Shown piece by piece: positions 22,822 through 34,428 of a DNA stretch of 64,000 bases. Within the stretch, counting starts at the first letter, position 1. Each line of letters begins with the position of its first letter. The notes under the pieces are model-generated. The model ran no database searches, was not told the DNA's origin, and saw only the letters and a list, made by a program, of their open reading frames with translations. This DNA comes from Eretmocerus hayati (Eukaryota; Arthropoda; Insecta; Hymenoptera; Aphelinidae): the NCBI GenBank assembly GCA_029851415.1, contig CM056743.1:94710501-94774500 (forward strand), in the 5' to 3' direction. A program made the position numbers and the translations under genes.

Positions 22822-24422
22822 TCAATTATACGCACGCTCTACTTCATCAATATGCTTTAGAAAGGTTTCCCCGGTTGAAGTTTCTGATGAAACATTGTCG
22901 TTTCGATAAACTTCTTCGGCTTTGAATTTGCCATTGGAAAAGTTGTCTAATTTGCCTTTCCTTGGCTCCTTGAGAACATATACCTCCATCCCTAATTTTA
23001 GGTCTTCAGGCTTCTTATCTTTGTCATATTGTTTTTTGGTTTCATTCTTGGAATCAATAAGATTTTCTCTAGCTTCTCTTCGGAAATCAGCAAGGATTTC
23101 AATCAGGTTGCACAAGTATGAACTGTATGTTTCTAATTCGAAGTCGTCTGGATATTTATTGACTGTTCGGGCCTTGCGTCCGTAGACAATTTCAAAAGGG
23201 CTGAATCCTGTGGGAATGTGGACCGAGGAATTGTATTCGAGTGACGCGAAGGGTACGATCAAATCCCAGTCTTGTTTCTCTTCGGCTTTAGTTCTGATGT
23301 AACTGCCTAACATTGCATGACTGCGCTCAAGGGACGCGTTTCCCTCAGGTTGGTAGCTCGTGGTAGTAATCAATTCGATGCCAAAAATTTTTGCTAAATC
23401 TTTCAGAAGTTTACTGTTGAAACTTGTGCCTGTGTCACTCAAAATTATTTTGGGTATCCCAAAATTTGCTATAAGGTGTCTAGCTAGTGCATCTGCGATG
23501 GTAACGGCTCGGATATCTGGAATAAGAATGGCTATGCAAAATTTTGAAAGTTGACACTGCATTGGTAAGATATGCCGGTTACCCGAGGGAGTGGTTGGCA
23601 AAGGGCCTGAAGTATCTATAGCGATTTTCCAAACACCTGCGCGGGGGTATCTGAAATGATCGTTGAGACTTTCGTTCGGATTCCTATCAACTTTTGTTCT
23701 TGACAAACAGAGCACTTATTGACGAAATCTTCTACGTCTTTTTTCATGCCCTTCTATGAGAATTTCTCTCTAACTCGTCTGTACGTCTTTCCTATTCCTC
23801 GGTGGCCCCCGAATGAACTCGAGTGAAATTTTTCAATGATGTTTGCAGTTTGGGCGACTTTCGGAACGGCACAGGTTCCATAACAGAAGGTTATGGTTAG
23901 GGGAAAATCCCGAAATTCAGTCTGAATTGTGTCATTCATGAAAGACTTTGGCAGCTTGTTTGTTAACTCTCCTACTCGCGCTATACGAAAAGATTCTATC
24001 TCCGATTTCCGTATCAATTCAGAAAGATTTGAAAGGGCTAATTTCACGTTCACAGGGTTAATAGGACTATCTTTCTTGTCACAAATTACGAGACTGTAAA
24101 TGAATCTTCCCAGATTTCTAGTCACTAAAACTTCACCAATTTCGGGGTCCTGTGATTTTAACTCGGCATAATCAATCGCTCCAATGTCGGTCAATGATTT
24201 GTTGTTAGGAGAGCTCAAGTCCAAGTCCGCGGGTATAAAGTGGACTATATTATTCTTCAGAAGAGTGAGGCGTTCGCGTGTGGTGCATACATTCAGTGTT
24301 GTTGGTCGTTTGTCCTCAAGGTCAGATTGTATGGTCGAACCAAAGTCCCGTCTTCCGTTTAGGGGTCGCATCACTTCAGTATGATAAGATGGCATTTGGG
24401 TTTGTAAGGAGTATCGGCGCAA
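22822..24422 (-). pseudogene. pol: Integrase region of provirus A
   Basis: The frame from 24422 to 23754 ends in the HH half of the zinc site (HSSSFGGHRG) and a TAG. The CxxC half is shifted in frame around 23730. The core follows on 23715-22822: D in AIDTSGP, D in LSDTGTSF and E in ASLERSHAM. Next come a GYEIVYG-like block (FSPFEIVYGRKAR) and a C-terminal KLGMEVYVLKEPRKGKL domain. All DDE residues are present, but the stop and frameshift break the protein. Homologous to 34429-35435 and 38568-39013. Confidence 0.85.
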
Positions 24423-26160
24423 GAAGAATAGGAACTTGGTTTCGATCCAATTGTTTCGAGGGTGTTGGAGACTTGTTCTTTCATACTCCGAGATTCTAAG
24501 GGAACCTTCGAGATTCGATGAGAGGGTACGTCATCTTCTACGTCACTGCCTTCTTAAGCAATGGTACTGAGTGTCTTCCAGAAGCTTGGGAATCCACTCC
24601 TCCTGCTCCCAGTCAGAGGAAGGGGTGTTGATCTGGCGACTAATCCTCTAGATGGAGACATTTTCGTTTTCATGGCCTCCGGTGTTGGGGTAGTTTCGGG
24701 AGGTATGAAAGAGTGTGCTAATCAATCCTCCACAATTTGATTTGGTACCGGTTCTGCACCGAAATAAGCAGGTAAGGATGCTGTAGATTTATTCGAAGCG
24801 GAATCCGAGGAATGTAGGTTCAGGTCCGAAAATGTTGAATGAGTAGTGTCTTTATTTCCAGGTTCATCGTCCCACCAATAAGTTTGGCTTTTGTCAGATT
24901 TTGAAACTTCTGGAAGATTCTTTGACCATCTCTTGATAGATTGAGCGTCTGGTATGAAACTTTCATCGGATCGAGAAGAAGAATCAGGGTCATTGTATGG
25001 TATATCTTTCTCCTGAGTATGAGTTGGTGCTATGAAACCGGGTAGTACCTGTTCGTCTCGTGTCTGTATACTTTCGTCGGAGTCATCCTGGTCTGACGAG
25101 GAGTCCGTCTAACTGGTTTCCTCGTGTTTGTTCAGGAGATCAGGGAGGGATGATTCATCTTGCTGGGGAATAGGGGGTTCATCAGAATCTTGAGTTTCAG
25201 ATACTTCATCTGAAGTGGAGGATTCAGACGGGCTCCGCGCCGTTTCTCGCGCAGATTTTCGTGAGGGATCGTGCGTGCTTGTGCCTCTTTTCCTAATTCT
25301 GAGTCTTCTGGTGATGGTGCTGCCGTCGAGATTTGCCTGTCTTCCGGACATATTGGTTGGTTCTTCTGGGGGCTCGATCCTGGAATCTTTCCTCCTCCCT
25401 CGCTTAGGCGGGGCTCTAAAAGTTGTCGATAATGAACCTGAAATCGATTGTTTCCGGGCATCCTCAGCTCGCTGCTGCGAAGTTTTTGTCGGTCTGGGGC
25501 GTAAAGGTAGCATTCTCACGGATGTCACTGACGATTCGGAGTCATCGCTTCCTTCAGACTCAGATGATGTGCAGGATCAATCTCCGGTATTCTTGACCGT
25601 AGAAGTAGGGTAATTAGAGGGCTGGGTTTTAACTGGATTGCGAGAAAGGGCATTCGCGTTGGTATTCTGTACCCCAGGCTTATATTTAAAGGTATAATTA
25701 TACCCTCTGAGTTAAGCCCTCCAACGGTTAAGTCTACTCATGGGATCTTTGATGGATTCGATCCAGGTTAGGGCTCGTGATCTCCGTAGATGGTGAAATG
25801 GCGTCCGTCCAAGAAGTGACGGAAGTGTTGAATGGAATTGACGACAGCCAGACATTCTCTCTCTGTTGCAGAATAATTCCTTTCTGCTTTGGATAAGGAT
25901 TTCGACATGTAAGCTATGGGTTGGTCCTTGCCAGGTGCACCTTGAGAAAGTACCGCTCCTATGGCCTCGTTGGAAGCATCACAGGTCAAAATGAAGGTTT
26001 TATCAAAATCAGCAGGAATTAGAACGGGGGCCCCGCACAGGGCTTGTTTGAGAATCTCAAAGCTCTTTTGTTGTTCTTTCCTCCACTCAAATTTCGTGCC
26101 TTTGGAAAGGAGGTCTTCATGGGTTTCGCCTTCTTCGAGAAATCTTTAATGAATCGTTGA
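24423..26160 (-). pseudogene. pol: RNase H and long hydrophilic linker of provirus A
   Basis: RNase H is at about 26150-25640 (LTCDASNEAIGAVLSQG, NYSATERECLAVV, the NANALSRNP end). It is followed by some 400 codons of Ser/Asp/Arg-rich sequence before the integrase zinc site. Stops in one frame lie at the TAA after RWRA, TGA after NTGD, TAG after TS and TGA after VED. Apart from the third, a TAG here and a TGA in copy B, the same stops occur in B. A frameshift just before DLLSKG is also shared. Confidence 0.8.
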
Positions 26161-26165
26161 TAGGA

Positions 26166-27250
26166 CAGTACCTCCCAAAATTAATGGATCATGCATGGTC
26201 TCACTAAATTTATGATAACTTCGAATCCCTCCATCGTATCAGAATTTTGAAAAAAGGATCTTGAGGATCACAAAAAAATCTATTGTGTTTCAAATATTTT
26301 CCCAGTGCTTTTTAAGTGCCCGTAATCTTCATTGAAAATCTAAAAAAATTCTTCTTCAGTGGATCACCTACAACTTTGACGGGAAAGGTCGGATCACAAA
26401 AAATCCTACGGAATCTTGTAGGTCGTTCAAAAATCTAGGAATCTGTTCCCTTGTAAAATTTTTGTGCGACCCTTCCCGTCTGACTCACGAACTCCGAAAG
26501 AAAACTGAGTATTAACATAGGGTGCTTATGGAGCTCCCGGGCTGGTACCTCTTTCGTTTCGTCTTGCTCTATTCTAGTGCAAAAATTCATCGAAAAATAT
26601 CACGCTACATGATTTTGACGTAAAATGATCTCATCCTCCAGAAGAATCTATCAGATTCCGTCTCAGATTTGAGGTGACAACAATTTTCCAAGTTTTGTTA
26701 TGAAAATTGATTTATTCCATATTTTGGCCGTCCATATTATATTTCAGACGAAATCTGATCGGAAATTCTGAAAGATGAGATCAGTTTACGTCAAAATCAT
26801 GTGGCGTGATATTTTTTCATGAGTTTTTGCACCAGAATAGAGCAAGATGAAACGAAATAGGTACCAGCTTCGGGATCTCCATAAGCACCCTATGTTAATA
26901 CAAAATTTTCTTTCGGAGCTCGTAAGTCAGACGAGAAGGGTCGGACAAAAATTTTACAAGGGACCAAATTTTTAGATTTTCAAACGATCTACAAGATTCC
27001 GTAGGAATTTTTGTGATCCGACCTTTCCCGTCAAAGTCGTAGGTGATCCACTGACGAAGAATTCTTCTAGATTTTCAATGTCGAATACGGGCACTCAAAA
27101 AGCGCTTGAAGAAATTTGAAACTCATGGATCGATAGATTTTTTTGTGACCTTCGAGATACTTTTTCCAAAATTTCCAGACGATGATGGGATTCGAAATAA
27201 TCATGAATTTAGTGAGACCATGCATGATTCATTAATTTTGGAAGGTACTG
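26166..27250. mobile_element. Foldback DNA element, 1,085 bp, in pol of provirus A
   Basis: The termini are CAGTACCTCCCAAAATTAAT and its complement-like partner. The two arms of about 500 bp fold on each other, sharing blocks such as GCACCCTATGTTAATA and GATCCGACCTTTCCCGT. It is non-coding. It sits at the RT/RNase H border, exactly as in copy B (31454-32534), so it inserted before the two proviruses separated. Confidence 0.9.
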
Positions 27251-28080
27251 TAGTTCGCGAGGCCTGAAGATGATTTGATGTTGCGCGTTGTTTTAGGCGT
27301 GGGGAAATTCCGATCGGCATCCAGTTTTGAAGGGTTGGGCCTAACGCCGTGTCGGTCAATGATGTGACCAAGGTATTTTATTTTGGGCGTTAGAAATTCA
27401 CACTTCTCTGGCTGCAGTTTCATTCCAGCATCTGACAACCGTTGGAACAATTTGTAAATTTTCTCAATATGAGAACTTAGGGAATCTGAAAAGACTCGTA
27501 TATCATCCATATGAACAAAAATTTCAATACCTTGTAATCCAATCATTACATTATCAATAGTCTGCTGGAAAGAAGCTGGACCATTGCATAAACCAAAGGG
27601 CATAACCAGCCATTCAAATAAACCATTCGGACTTCGAAACGCTGTCTTTGGCCGATCAGAAGGATTAACTTGAACTTGATGAATTCCGCTGACGAGGTCA
27701 AATACCGAGAAATATTTCGATTTTCCCATCAATTCTAGGATTTCGTGAATGTTGGGTAACCGATAGGCATCTGGAATGGTTTTCTCGTTCAACTTACGAT
27801 AATCAATGACTAACTTGTAACGCCTCTTTGCATCCGGATCTGGTTTTTTCGGTACAATTCACAAGGGACTCACCCGTGGACTGTTAGAGTGTTGAATTGA
27901 ATGATCTTGTAATAATTTGATAATTTGTTCGCGGATCTCTTTGTGTAGGGTGGGTGGGTACCTATCCATTTTAATATCAGATCTACATGATGTGAGTCGA
28001 ACGGTACTGATATCTGCTCCAGTATCAAGATATACTAAGCCCTGATTTGCTAAAAGCAAATCATGTTCGATTTTTATCAT
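27251..28080 (-). pseudogene. pol: Protease start and reverse transcriptase of provirus A, internally deleted
   Basis: The protease motif LDTGADIS is at about 28025-28000. The frame then jumps within SDIKMD to RYPPTLHKEIREQI of the RT N-terminus, a loss of about 1.1 kb compared with copy B. The RT has FDLVSGIHQVQV, the palm segment VMPFGLCNGPASFQ, and HMDDI in place of the usual YxDDI box. It ends at the foldback. The catalytic DD pair is present. Confidence 0.85.
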
Positions 28081-28295
28081 TGGCCCTATTCCTGGGCTTC
28101 CGGCAGTTTGTAGTTTCCTACGCTCATTATCTCGATTGAAGGCTTCACCGGCTTGCCCGCGGTCTGATCTTGACTGCGGGCAGGCTGGGAGTTTAAATGC
28201 TGAGCGACTGTAGGGTTGAATCGTTGAGTATTAGAAAGTACTGAGGGTTTCTCCCGTCGATATGCGTCGGAAGGATATTGAGGAGGGTTGAATAT

Positions 28296-28938
28296 TCAAC
28301 CTGGAAACATGGGCGGCCATGGATATGGATAGTAATGGTGGAATGGTTGGAATGGGTATTGCGGATAAGGCATGGGCGGATAAATCTGATACGGCGAGTG
28401 AGGTCGCATAGAAAAGTTGGAGCGGTTATTTGGTGATAAGGAGCATTGATATGGTGGATTTGGACGAGGGGCGGGTGAGTTTGATCGGTCTGGTTTCCGT
28501 GCTCTTGATTCGATGGGATTAGAGGAATAACTAAAATTTGGATGAGCTATAATTCGCCCATAGGAGTCAAAATGCATCGGAGTTGGGGCTGTAGTGTCAT
28601 TTTTGTCATAATGATAAGGCATATTCTTTCTATCATACATTCTGGGGTCGTTACGGTCCTTGAATGTGACATGTTTTTGGTTATTTCTGTCAGCTTCGGG
28701 AGTTGGAGGCCGTTGTGGAGTCATGTAATGTACTTCAGCTTGACTGATGTTTAAACATACAGCAAAGCTTCCTGCTTTTTCTGCTGCTTCGAGGGCTTCA
28801 GCCATAGATTTTGGAGAGATGAAAATGATGCCGTTACGCACACTATCTGGTAGGCCTCGAATAAATGCATTCAACCTGAGAATTTCTAACTGAGGGTCAT
28901 AATCAACATCCCTGGCTTCAGCCCCAGCTCCGAAGCGT
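28296..28938 (-). pseudogene. gag: Gag C-terminal part of provirus A
   Basis: The frame opens at the palindrome junction (GAGAEARDVDYDPQ) and runs through LNAFIRGLPDSVRNGI, a capsid-end-like motif of gypsy Gag. It continues into a Tyr/Pro-rich tail (YPPMPYPQYPFQPF). No CCHC knuckle is visible. The N-terminus is missing because the head-to-head junction cuts it. Confidence 0.7.
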
Positions 28939-28942
28939 TTTG

Positions 28943-29422
28943 ACTCCTATGGGCGAATTATAGCTCACCCAAATTCAAGTTATTCCTCTAATCCCATCAA
29001 ATCAAGAGCACGAGAAACCAGACCAATCAAACTCACCCGCCCCTTGTCCAAATTCACCATATCAACGTTCCTCATCACCATGTAACCGCTCCAACTCTCC
29101 TATGCGACCTCGCTCGCCTTATCAGATTTATCCGCCCATGTCTTATCCGCAATACCCATTCCAACCATTCCACCATTACTATCCATATCCATGGCCGCCC
29201 ATGTTTCCAGGTCACTTCAACCCTCCTCCATATCCTTCCGACGCATATCAACGGGAGAAACCCTCAGTACCTTCTCATACCCAACAATTCAACCCTACAG
29301 TCGCTCAGCATTCAAACTCCCAGCCTGACCGCAGTCAAGATCAGACCGCGGGCAAGCCGGTGAAGCCTTCAATCAAGATAATGAGCGTAGGAAACTACGA
29401 ACTGCCAAAAGCCCAGGAATAG
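28943..29422 (+). pseudogene. gag: Gag C-terminal fragment of provirus B
   Basis: It begins in the middle of gag (DSYGRIIAHPN homologue) and gives the Tyr/Pro-rich tail (QIYPPMSYPQYPFQPF) and then a Gln/Ser-rich end (TQQFNPTVAQH). A frame change near 29100 separates the two parts. No start codon or zinc knuckle is present. Confidence 0.7.
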
Positions 29423-29427
29423 GGCCA

Positions 29428-29685
29428 ATGATAAAAATCGAACATGATATGCTTTTAGCAAATCAGGGCTTAGTATATCTTGATCCTGGAGCAGATATCA
29501 GTACCGTTCGACTCACATCATGTAGATCTGATATTAAAATGGATGTCTCGCGTATTATACGTGTCACAGGAGTATCTGAAGAACCTATTTACACTCTCGG
29601 AGTAATTAAAACTCGCATTTTTGGTAAAGAGACCAGACTCCATGTCCTCTCTCCAGACTGCATAGTAAATATGACATCACTTTAG
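29428..29685 (+). pseudogene. pol: Retropepsin-like protease of provirus B
   Basis: An 85-codon frame has the aspartic-protease signature altered to LDPGADIS (copy A has LDTGADIS), followed by IYTLGVIKTRIFG. The Thr-to-Pro change in the active-site turn should inactivate it. A TAG at its end, with further frame changes, precedes the linker. Confidence 0.75.
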
Positions 29686-29720
29686 GATCGAATTATTTCC
29701 GGAAATATGGAGCATGGATA

Positions 29721-30497
29721 TTGTTCGATAAAAATTTAGTATCATTTGAGGGTGAGAGAGAAGATCCCATATCCTTTCTTCCACCCAAATCTAACCTAGA
29801 TTCCACGGACGATGAGGAAACAGAGACTGACGGAGAGGAAATTTTCTTTTATCCAATGACGGATGCAATTGTTTTCCCAGAAAAACGTCAGCTCAACGTT
29901 ACAGAGATAGACACAACCCCTCTTGAGTCACGTAATAATATCACCGCAACTCAGGAATCACCTGAGATAACTCACGAGCCACAGAACTCACATGAGTTAC
30001 CCGCTAACGCAACAGTTATTCGTGATACTCCCACCATAGACCCCGTAACCCGGTCTAGTAGAGACCAATGGCAAGAGCTCCACTATCAGGACAGTGATGC
30101 CAGCGCTGGAACAGCTAATGCTGCGAATATATACTCAGTTACCATACCTGCCAGGTCAAAAGCCCCCGTCAAAATTTGGACTGACCTCCCTGACGGAGAC
30201 GCCTATTTACCCTTTGTCACAACAAAGGAAGGGGTTCTTTTAGGAGAATGTACTGTTGAGGTATTGAATGGCATATGTTACGCCATTGCCACTAACACAT
30301 TAGACAGAGATATCACAGTTGAAACACCTCCCCAAAACTTAGATCAATTTGACCTAGAATTTTCAGAGGACTGCCTCGATTCTGAATCCGAACCAATGGA
30401 ACCGACGAAACCATTATCTAAATCGGAGAGAGTCAAGATCATAGTAGAGCTCCTATTGCGAACCCATCATTGTCGTCATGGTCGGAAGGAATTGTGA
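29721..30497 (+). pseudogene. pol: Protease-RT linker of provirus B
   Basis: A 258-codon acidic frame has a folded-looking segment near its end (IPARSKAPVKIW, then EGVLLGECTVEVLNG). This is the type of linker found between protease and RT in gypsy elements. It ends in a TGA just before the LPGDLLPRTKY start of RT. This interval is deleted from copy A. Confidence 0.65.
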
Positions 30498-30527
30498 CGG
30501 ATAGCTCAAAAATTCCATCATTTATTC

Positions 30528-31453
30528 ATGTTGCCGGGAGATTTGTTACCAAGAACGAAATATATACATCATATTGTCACTCGAGATGACAAACCCACCA
30601 CCTCCAAGCAGTATAGGTACCCACCCACCCTACACAAAGAGATCCGCGAACAAATTATCAAATTACTACAAGATCATTCAATTCAACACTCTAACAGTCC
30701 ACGGGTGAGTCCCTTGTGGATTAAACCGAAAAAAACCAGATCCGGATGGGAAGAGGCGTTACAGGTTAGTATCCATGTTGAAGCACTCGCTTGAATTGAC
30801 AATTACAATGATACTGCAGCTGATTTGCGAGTCAATTTGACAATAAATTGACTCGCAAATCAGCTGCAGTATCATTGTAATTGTTACAGGTTAGTCATTG
30901 ATTATCGTAAGTTGAACAAGAAAACAATTCCAGATGCCTATCCGTTACCCAACATTCAAGAGATCCTAGAATTGATGGGAAAATCAAAATATTTCTCGTT
31001 ATTTGACCTCGTCAGCGGATTTCATCAAGTTCAAGTTAATCCTTCTGATCGGCCAAAGACAGCGTTTCGAAGTCCGAATGGTTTATTTGAATGGCTGGTT
31101 ATGCCCTTTGGTTTATGCAATGGTCCAGCTTTTTTCCAGCAGACTATTGATAATGTAATGATTGGATTACAAGGTATTGAAATTTTTGTTCATATGGATG
31201 ATATACGAGTCTTTTCAGATTCCCTAAGTTCTCATATTGAGAAAATTTACAAATTGTTCCAACGGTTGTCAGATGCTGGAATGAAACTGCAGCCAGAGAA
31301 GTGTGAATTTCTAACGCCCAAAATAAAATACCTTGGTCACATCATTGACCGACACGGAGTTAGGCCCAACCCTTCAAAACTGGATGCCGTTCGGAATTTC
31401 CCCACGCCTAAAACAACGCGCAACATCAAATCATCTTCAGGCCTCGCGAACTA
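30528..31453 (+). pseudogene. pol: Reverse transcriptase of provirus B
   Basis: The N-terminal LPRTKYIHHIV and YRYPPTLHKEI blocks are followed by WIKPKK. The 125-bp hairpin insertion interrupts here. The palm then resumes with NKKTIPDAYPLPNI, FDLVSGFHQVQV, VMPFGLCNGPAFFQ and HMDDI, up to LGHIIDRHGVRPNP. The foldback at 31454 cuts the connection to RNase H. Confidence 0.85.
30758..30895. mobile_element. Hairpin insertion with 13-bp target duplication
   Basis: GTTACAGGTTAGT occurs at 30758-30770 and 30883-30895. Copy A has the site once (27810 region), so about 125 bp were inserted here. The insert contains a perfect 39-bp inverted repeat (30800-30838 and 30845-30883) around a 6-nt loop. No arm mismatch means a very recent event or strong gene conversion. 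Confidence 0.85.
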
Positions 31454-32534
31454 CAGTACCTTCCAAAATTAATGGATCATGCATGGTCTCACTAAATTCA
31501 TGATTATTTCGAATCCCTCCATCGTATGGAAATTTTGAGAAAAGTATCTTGAAGGTCACAAAAAAATCTATCGATTCATGTGTTTCAAATTTCTTCAAGT
31601 GCTTTTTGAGTGCCCGTATTCGACATTGAAAATCTAAAAGAATTCTTCGTCAGTGGATCACCTACGACTTTGACGGGAAAGGTCGGATCACAAAAATTCC
31701 TACGGAATCTTGTGGATCGTTTGAAAATCTAAAAATTTGGTCCCCTGTGAAATTTTTGTCCGACCCTTCTCGTCTGACTTACGAGCTCCGAAAGAAAACT
31801 CTGTATTAACATAGGGTGCTTATGGAGATCCCGAAGCTGGTACCTATTTCGTTTCATCATGCTCTATTCTAGTGCAAGAACTCATCAAAAAAATATCACG
31901 CCACATGATTTTGACGTAAAATGATCTCATCTTTCAGAATATTCAATCAGATTTTGTCTCAAATATAATATGGACGCCTTAAACATGGAATGAATCAGTT
32001 TTCATAACAAGACTTGGAAAATTGTTGTCACCTCAAATCTGAGACAAAATCTGATACATTCTTCCGGAAGATGAGACCATTTCACCTCAAAATCATTTAG
32101 CGTGATATTTTTTGATGAATTTTTGCACTTGAATAGAGCAAGACGAAACGAAAGAGGTACCAGCCCGCGATCTCCATAAGCACCCTATGTTAATACTCAG
32201 TTTTCTTTCGGAGTTCGTAAGTTAGACGGGTAGGGTCGCACGAAAATTTTACAAGGGATCAGATTCCAAGATTTTTAGATGACCCACAAGATCCCGTAAG
32301 AATTTTTGTGATCCGACCTTTCCCGTAAAGTTGTAGAAGAAGAATTCTTTCAGATTTTCAAGGGAGATTACGGGCACTTAAAAAGCACTCGGAAAATATT
32401 TAAAACACATGAATCGATAGATTTTTTTGTGATCCTCAAGATCCTTTTTTCAAAATTCTGATACGATGGAGGGATTCGAAGTTATCATAAATTTAGTGAG
32501 CCCATGCATGATCCATTAATTTTGGGAGGTACTG
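31454..32534. mobile_element. Foldback DNA element, 1,081 bp, in pol of provirus B
   Basis: The ends are CAGTACCTTCCAAAATTAAT and ATTAATTTTGGGAGGTACTG, with arms of about 500 bp and a short centre near 31985. It is the same insertion as in copy A, with modest divergence between the two. No coding capacity. Confidence 0.9.
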
Positions 32535-32537
32535 TCC

Positions 32538-34428
32538 TATCAACGATTCATTAAAGATTTCTCGAAGAAGGCGAAACCCATGAAGACCTCCTTTCCAAAG
32601 GCACAAAATTTGAGTGGAGGGAAGAACAACAAGAGAGCTTTGAGATTCTCAAACAAGCCCTGTGCGGGGCCCCCGTTCTAATTCCTGCTGATTTTGATAA
32701 GACCTTCATTTTGACCTGTGATGCTTCCAACGAGGCCATAGGGGCGGTACTTTCTCAAGGTGCACCTGGCAAGGACCAACCCATAGCTTACATGTCGAGA
32801 TCCTTATCCAAAGCAGAAAGGAATTATTCTGCAACAGAGAGAGAATGTCTGGCTGTCGTCAATTCCATTCAACACTTCCGTCACTTCTTGTACGGACGCC
32901 ATTTCACCATCTACGGAGATCACGAGCCCTTAACCTGGATCGAATCCATCAAAGATCCCATGAGTAGACTTAACCGTTGGAGGGCTTAACTCAGAGGGTA
33001 TAATTATACCTTGAAATATAAGCCTGGGGTACAGAATACCAACGCAAATGCCCTTTCTCGCAATCCAGTTGAAACCCAGCCCTCTAATTACCCTACTTCT
33101 ACGGTCAAGAATACCGGAGATTGATCCTGCACATCATCTGAGTCTGAAGGAAGCGATGACTCCGAATCGTCAGTGACATCCGTGAGAATGCTACCCTCAC
33201 GCCCCAGACCGACAAAAACTTCGCAGCAGCGAGCTGAGGATGCCCGGAAACAATCGATTCCAGGTTCATTATCGACAACTTTTAGAGCCCCCCCTAAGCG
33301 AGGGAGGAGGAAAGGTTCTAAGATCGAGTCCCCAGAAAAACCAACCAATATGTCCGGAGAACAGGGAAATCTGGACGGCGGCACCATCATCGAAAGACTC
33401 AGAATTAGAAAAAGAGGCACAGCCACGCACGATCCCTCACGAGAATCTGCGCGAGAAACGGCGCGGAGCCCGTCTGAATCCTCCACTTCAGATGAAGAAT
33501 CTGAAACTCAAGATTTTGATGAACCCCCTATTCTCCAGCAAGATGAATCATTCCTCCCTGATCTCCTAAACAAAGACGAGAAAACCAGTTGAACGGACTC
33601 CTCGTCAGACCAGGATGACTCCGACGAAAGTATACAGACACCAGACGGACAGATACTACCCGGTTTCATAGCACCAACTCATACTCAGGAGAAAGATATA
33701 CCATACAATGACCCTGATTCTTCTTCTTCATCCGATGAAAGTTTCATACCAGACGCTCAATCTATCAAGAGATGGTCAAAGAATCTTCCAGAAGTTTCAA
33801 AATCTGACAAAAGCCAAACTTATTGGTGGGACGATGAACCTGGAAATAAAGACACTACTCATTCAACATTTTCGGACCTGAACCTACATTCCTCGGATTC
33901 CTCTTCGAATAAATCCACAGCATCCTTACCTGCTTATTTCGGTGCAGAACCGGTACCAAATCAAATTGTGGAGGATTGATTAGCACACTCTTTCATACCT
34001 CCCGAAACTACCCCAACACCGGAGGCCATGAGAACGAAAATGTCTCCATCTAGAGGATTAGTCGCCAGATCAACACCCCTTCCTCTGACTGGGAGCAGGA
34101 GGAGTGGACTCCCAAGCTTCTGGAAGACGCTCAGTACCATTGCACAAGAAGGCAGTGACTTAGAAGATGACGTACCCTCTCATCGAATCTCGGAGGCTCC
34201 CTTAGAATCTCGAAGTATGAAAGAACGAGTCTCCAACACCCTCGAAACACTTGGATCGAAACCAAGTTCCTATTCTCCTTGCGCCGATACCCCTCGCAAA
34301 CCCCAAATGCCATCTTATCATACTGAAGTGATGCGACCCCTAAACGGAAGACGGGACTTTGGTTCGAACATAAAATCTGACCTGGAGGCCAAACGGCCAA
34401 CAACACTGAATGTATGCACCACACGCAA
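32538..34428 (+). pseudogene. pol: RNase H and long hydrophilic linker of provirus B
   Basis: RNase H has FEWREEQQESFEIL, LTCDASNEAIGAVLSQG and a NANALSR end. Unusually, the zinc site does not follow at once. About 400 codons rich in Ser, Asp, Glu and Arg lie in between (33100-34400, for example PPKRGRRKGSK and DSSSSSDESF). Stops in one continuous frame are at 32987 (TAA), 33119, 33590 and 33977 (TGA). A shared one-base frameshift precedes DLLSKG near 32575. Confidence 0.8.

Larger units (their letters stand above)
19608..28938 (-). mobile_element. Env-bearing gypsy provirus A (minus strand), defective
   Basis: Reading leftwards the element has gag end, protease start, RT, RNase H, a long hydrophilic linker, integrase, env and 3' untranslated sequence. 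This is the order of insect errantivirus-like Ty3/gypsy elements. Homology with copy C ends at AATTGTAAGAC (19611 / 36178), which marks the left limit; the right limit is the head-to-head junction with copy B. No LTR was found at either end. Relative to B it has lost about 1.1 kb between protease and RT (around 27960). It carries a 1,085-bp foldback in pol (26166-27250) and a 1,166-bp DNA transposon after env (19753-20918). Confidence 0.85.

Noticed and set aside
28296..29422. Tyr/Pro-rich protein as a host structural gene
   Set aside because: Context and the LNAFIRGLPDSV block identify it as the Gag tail of the two proviruses.
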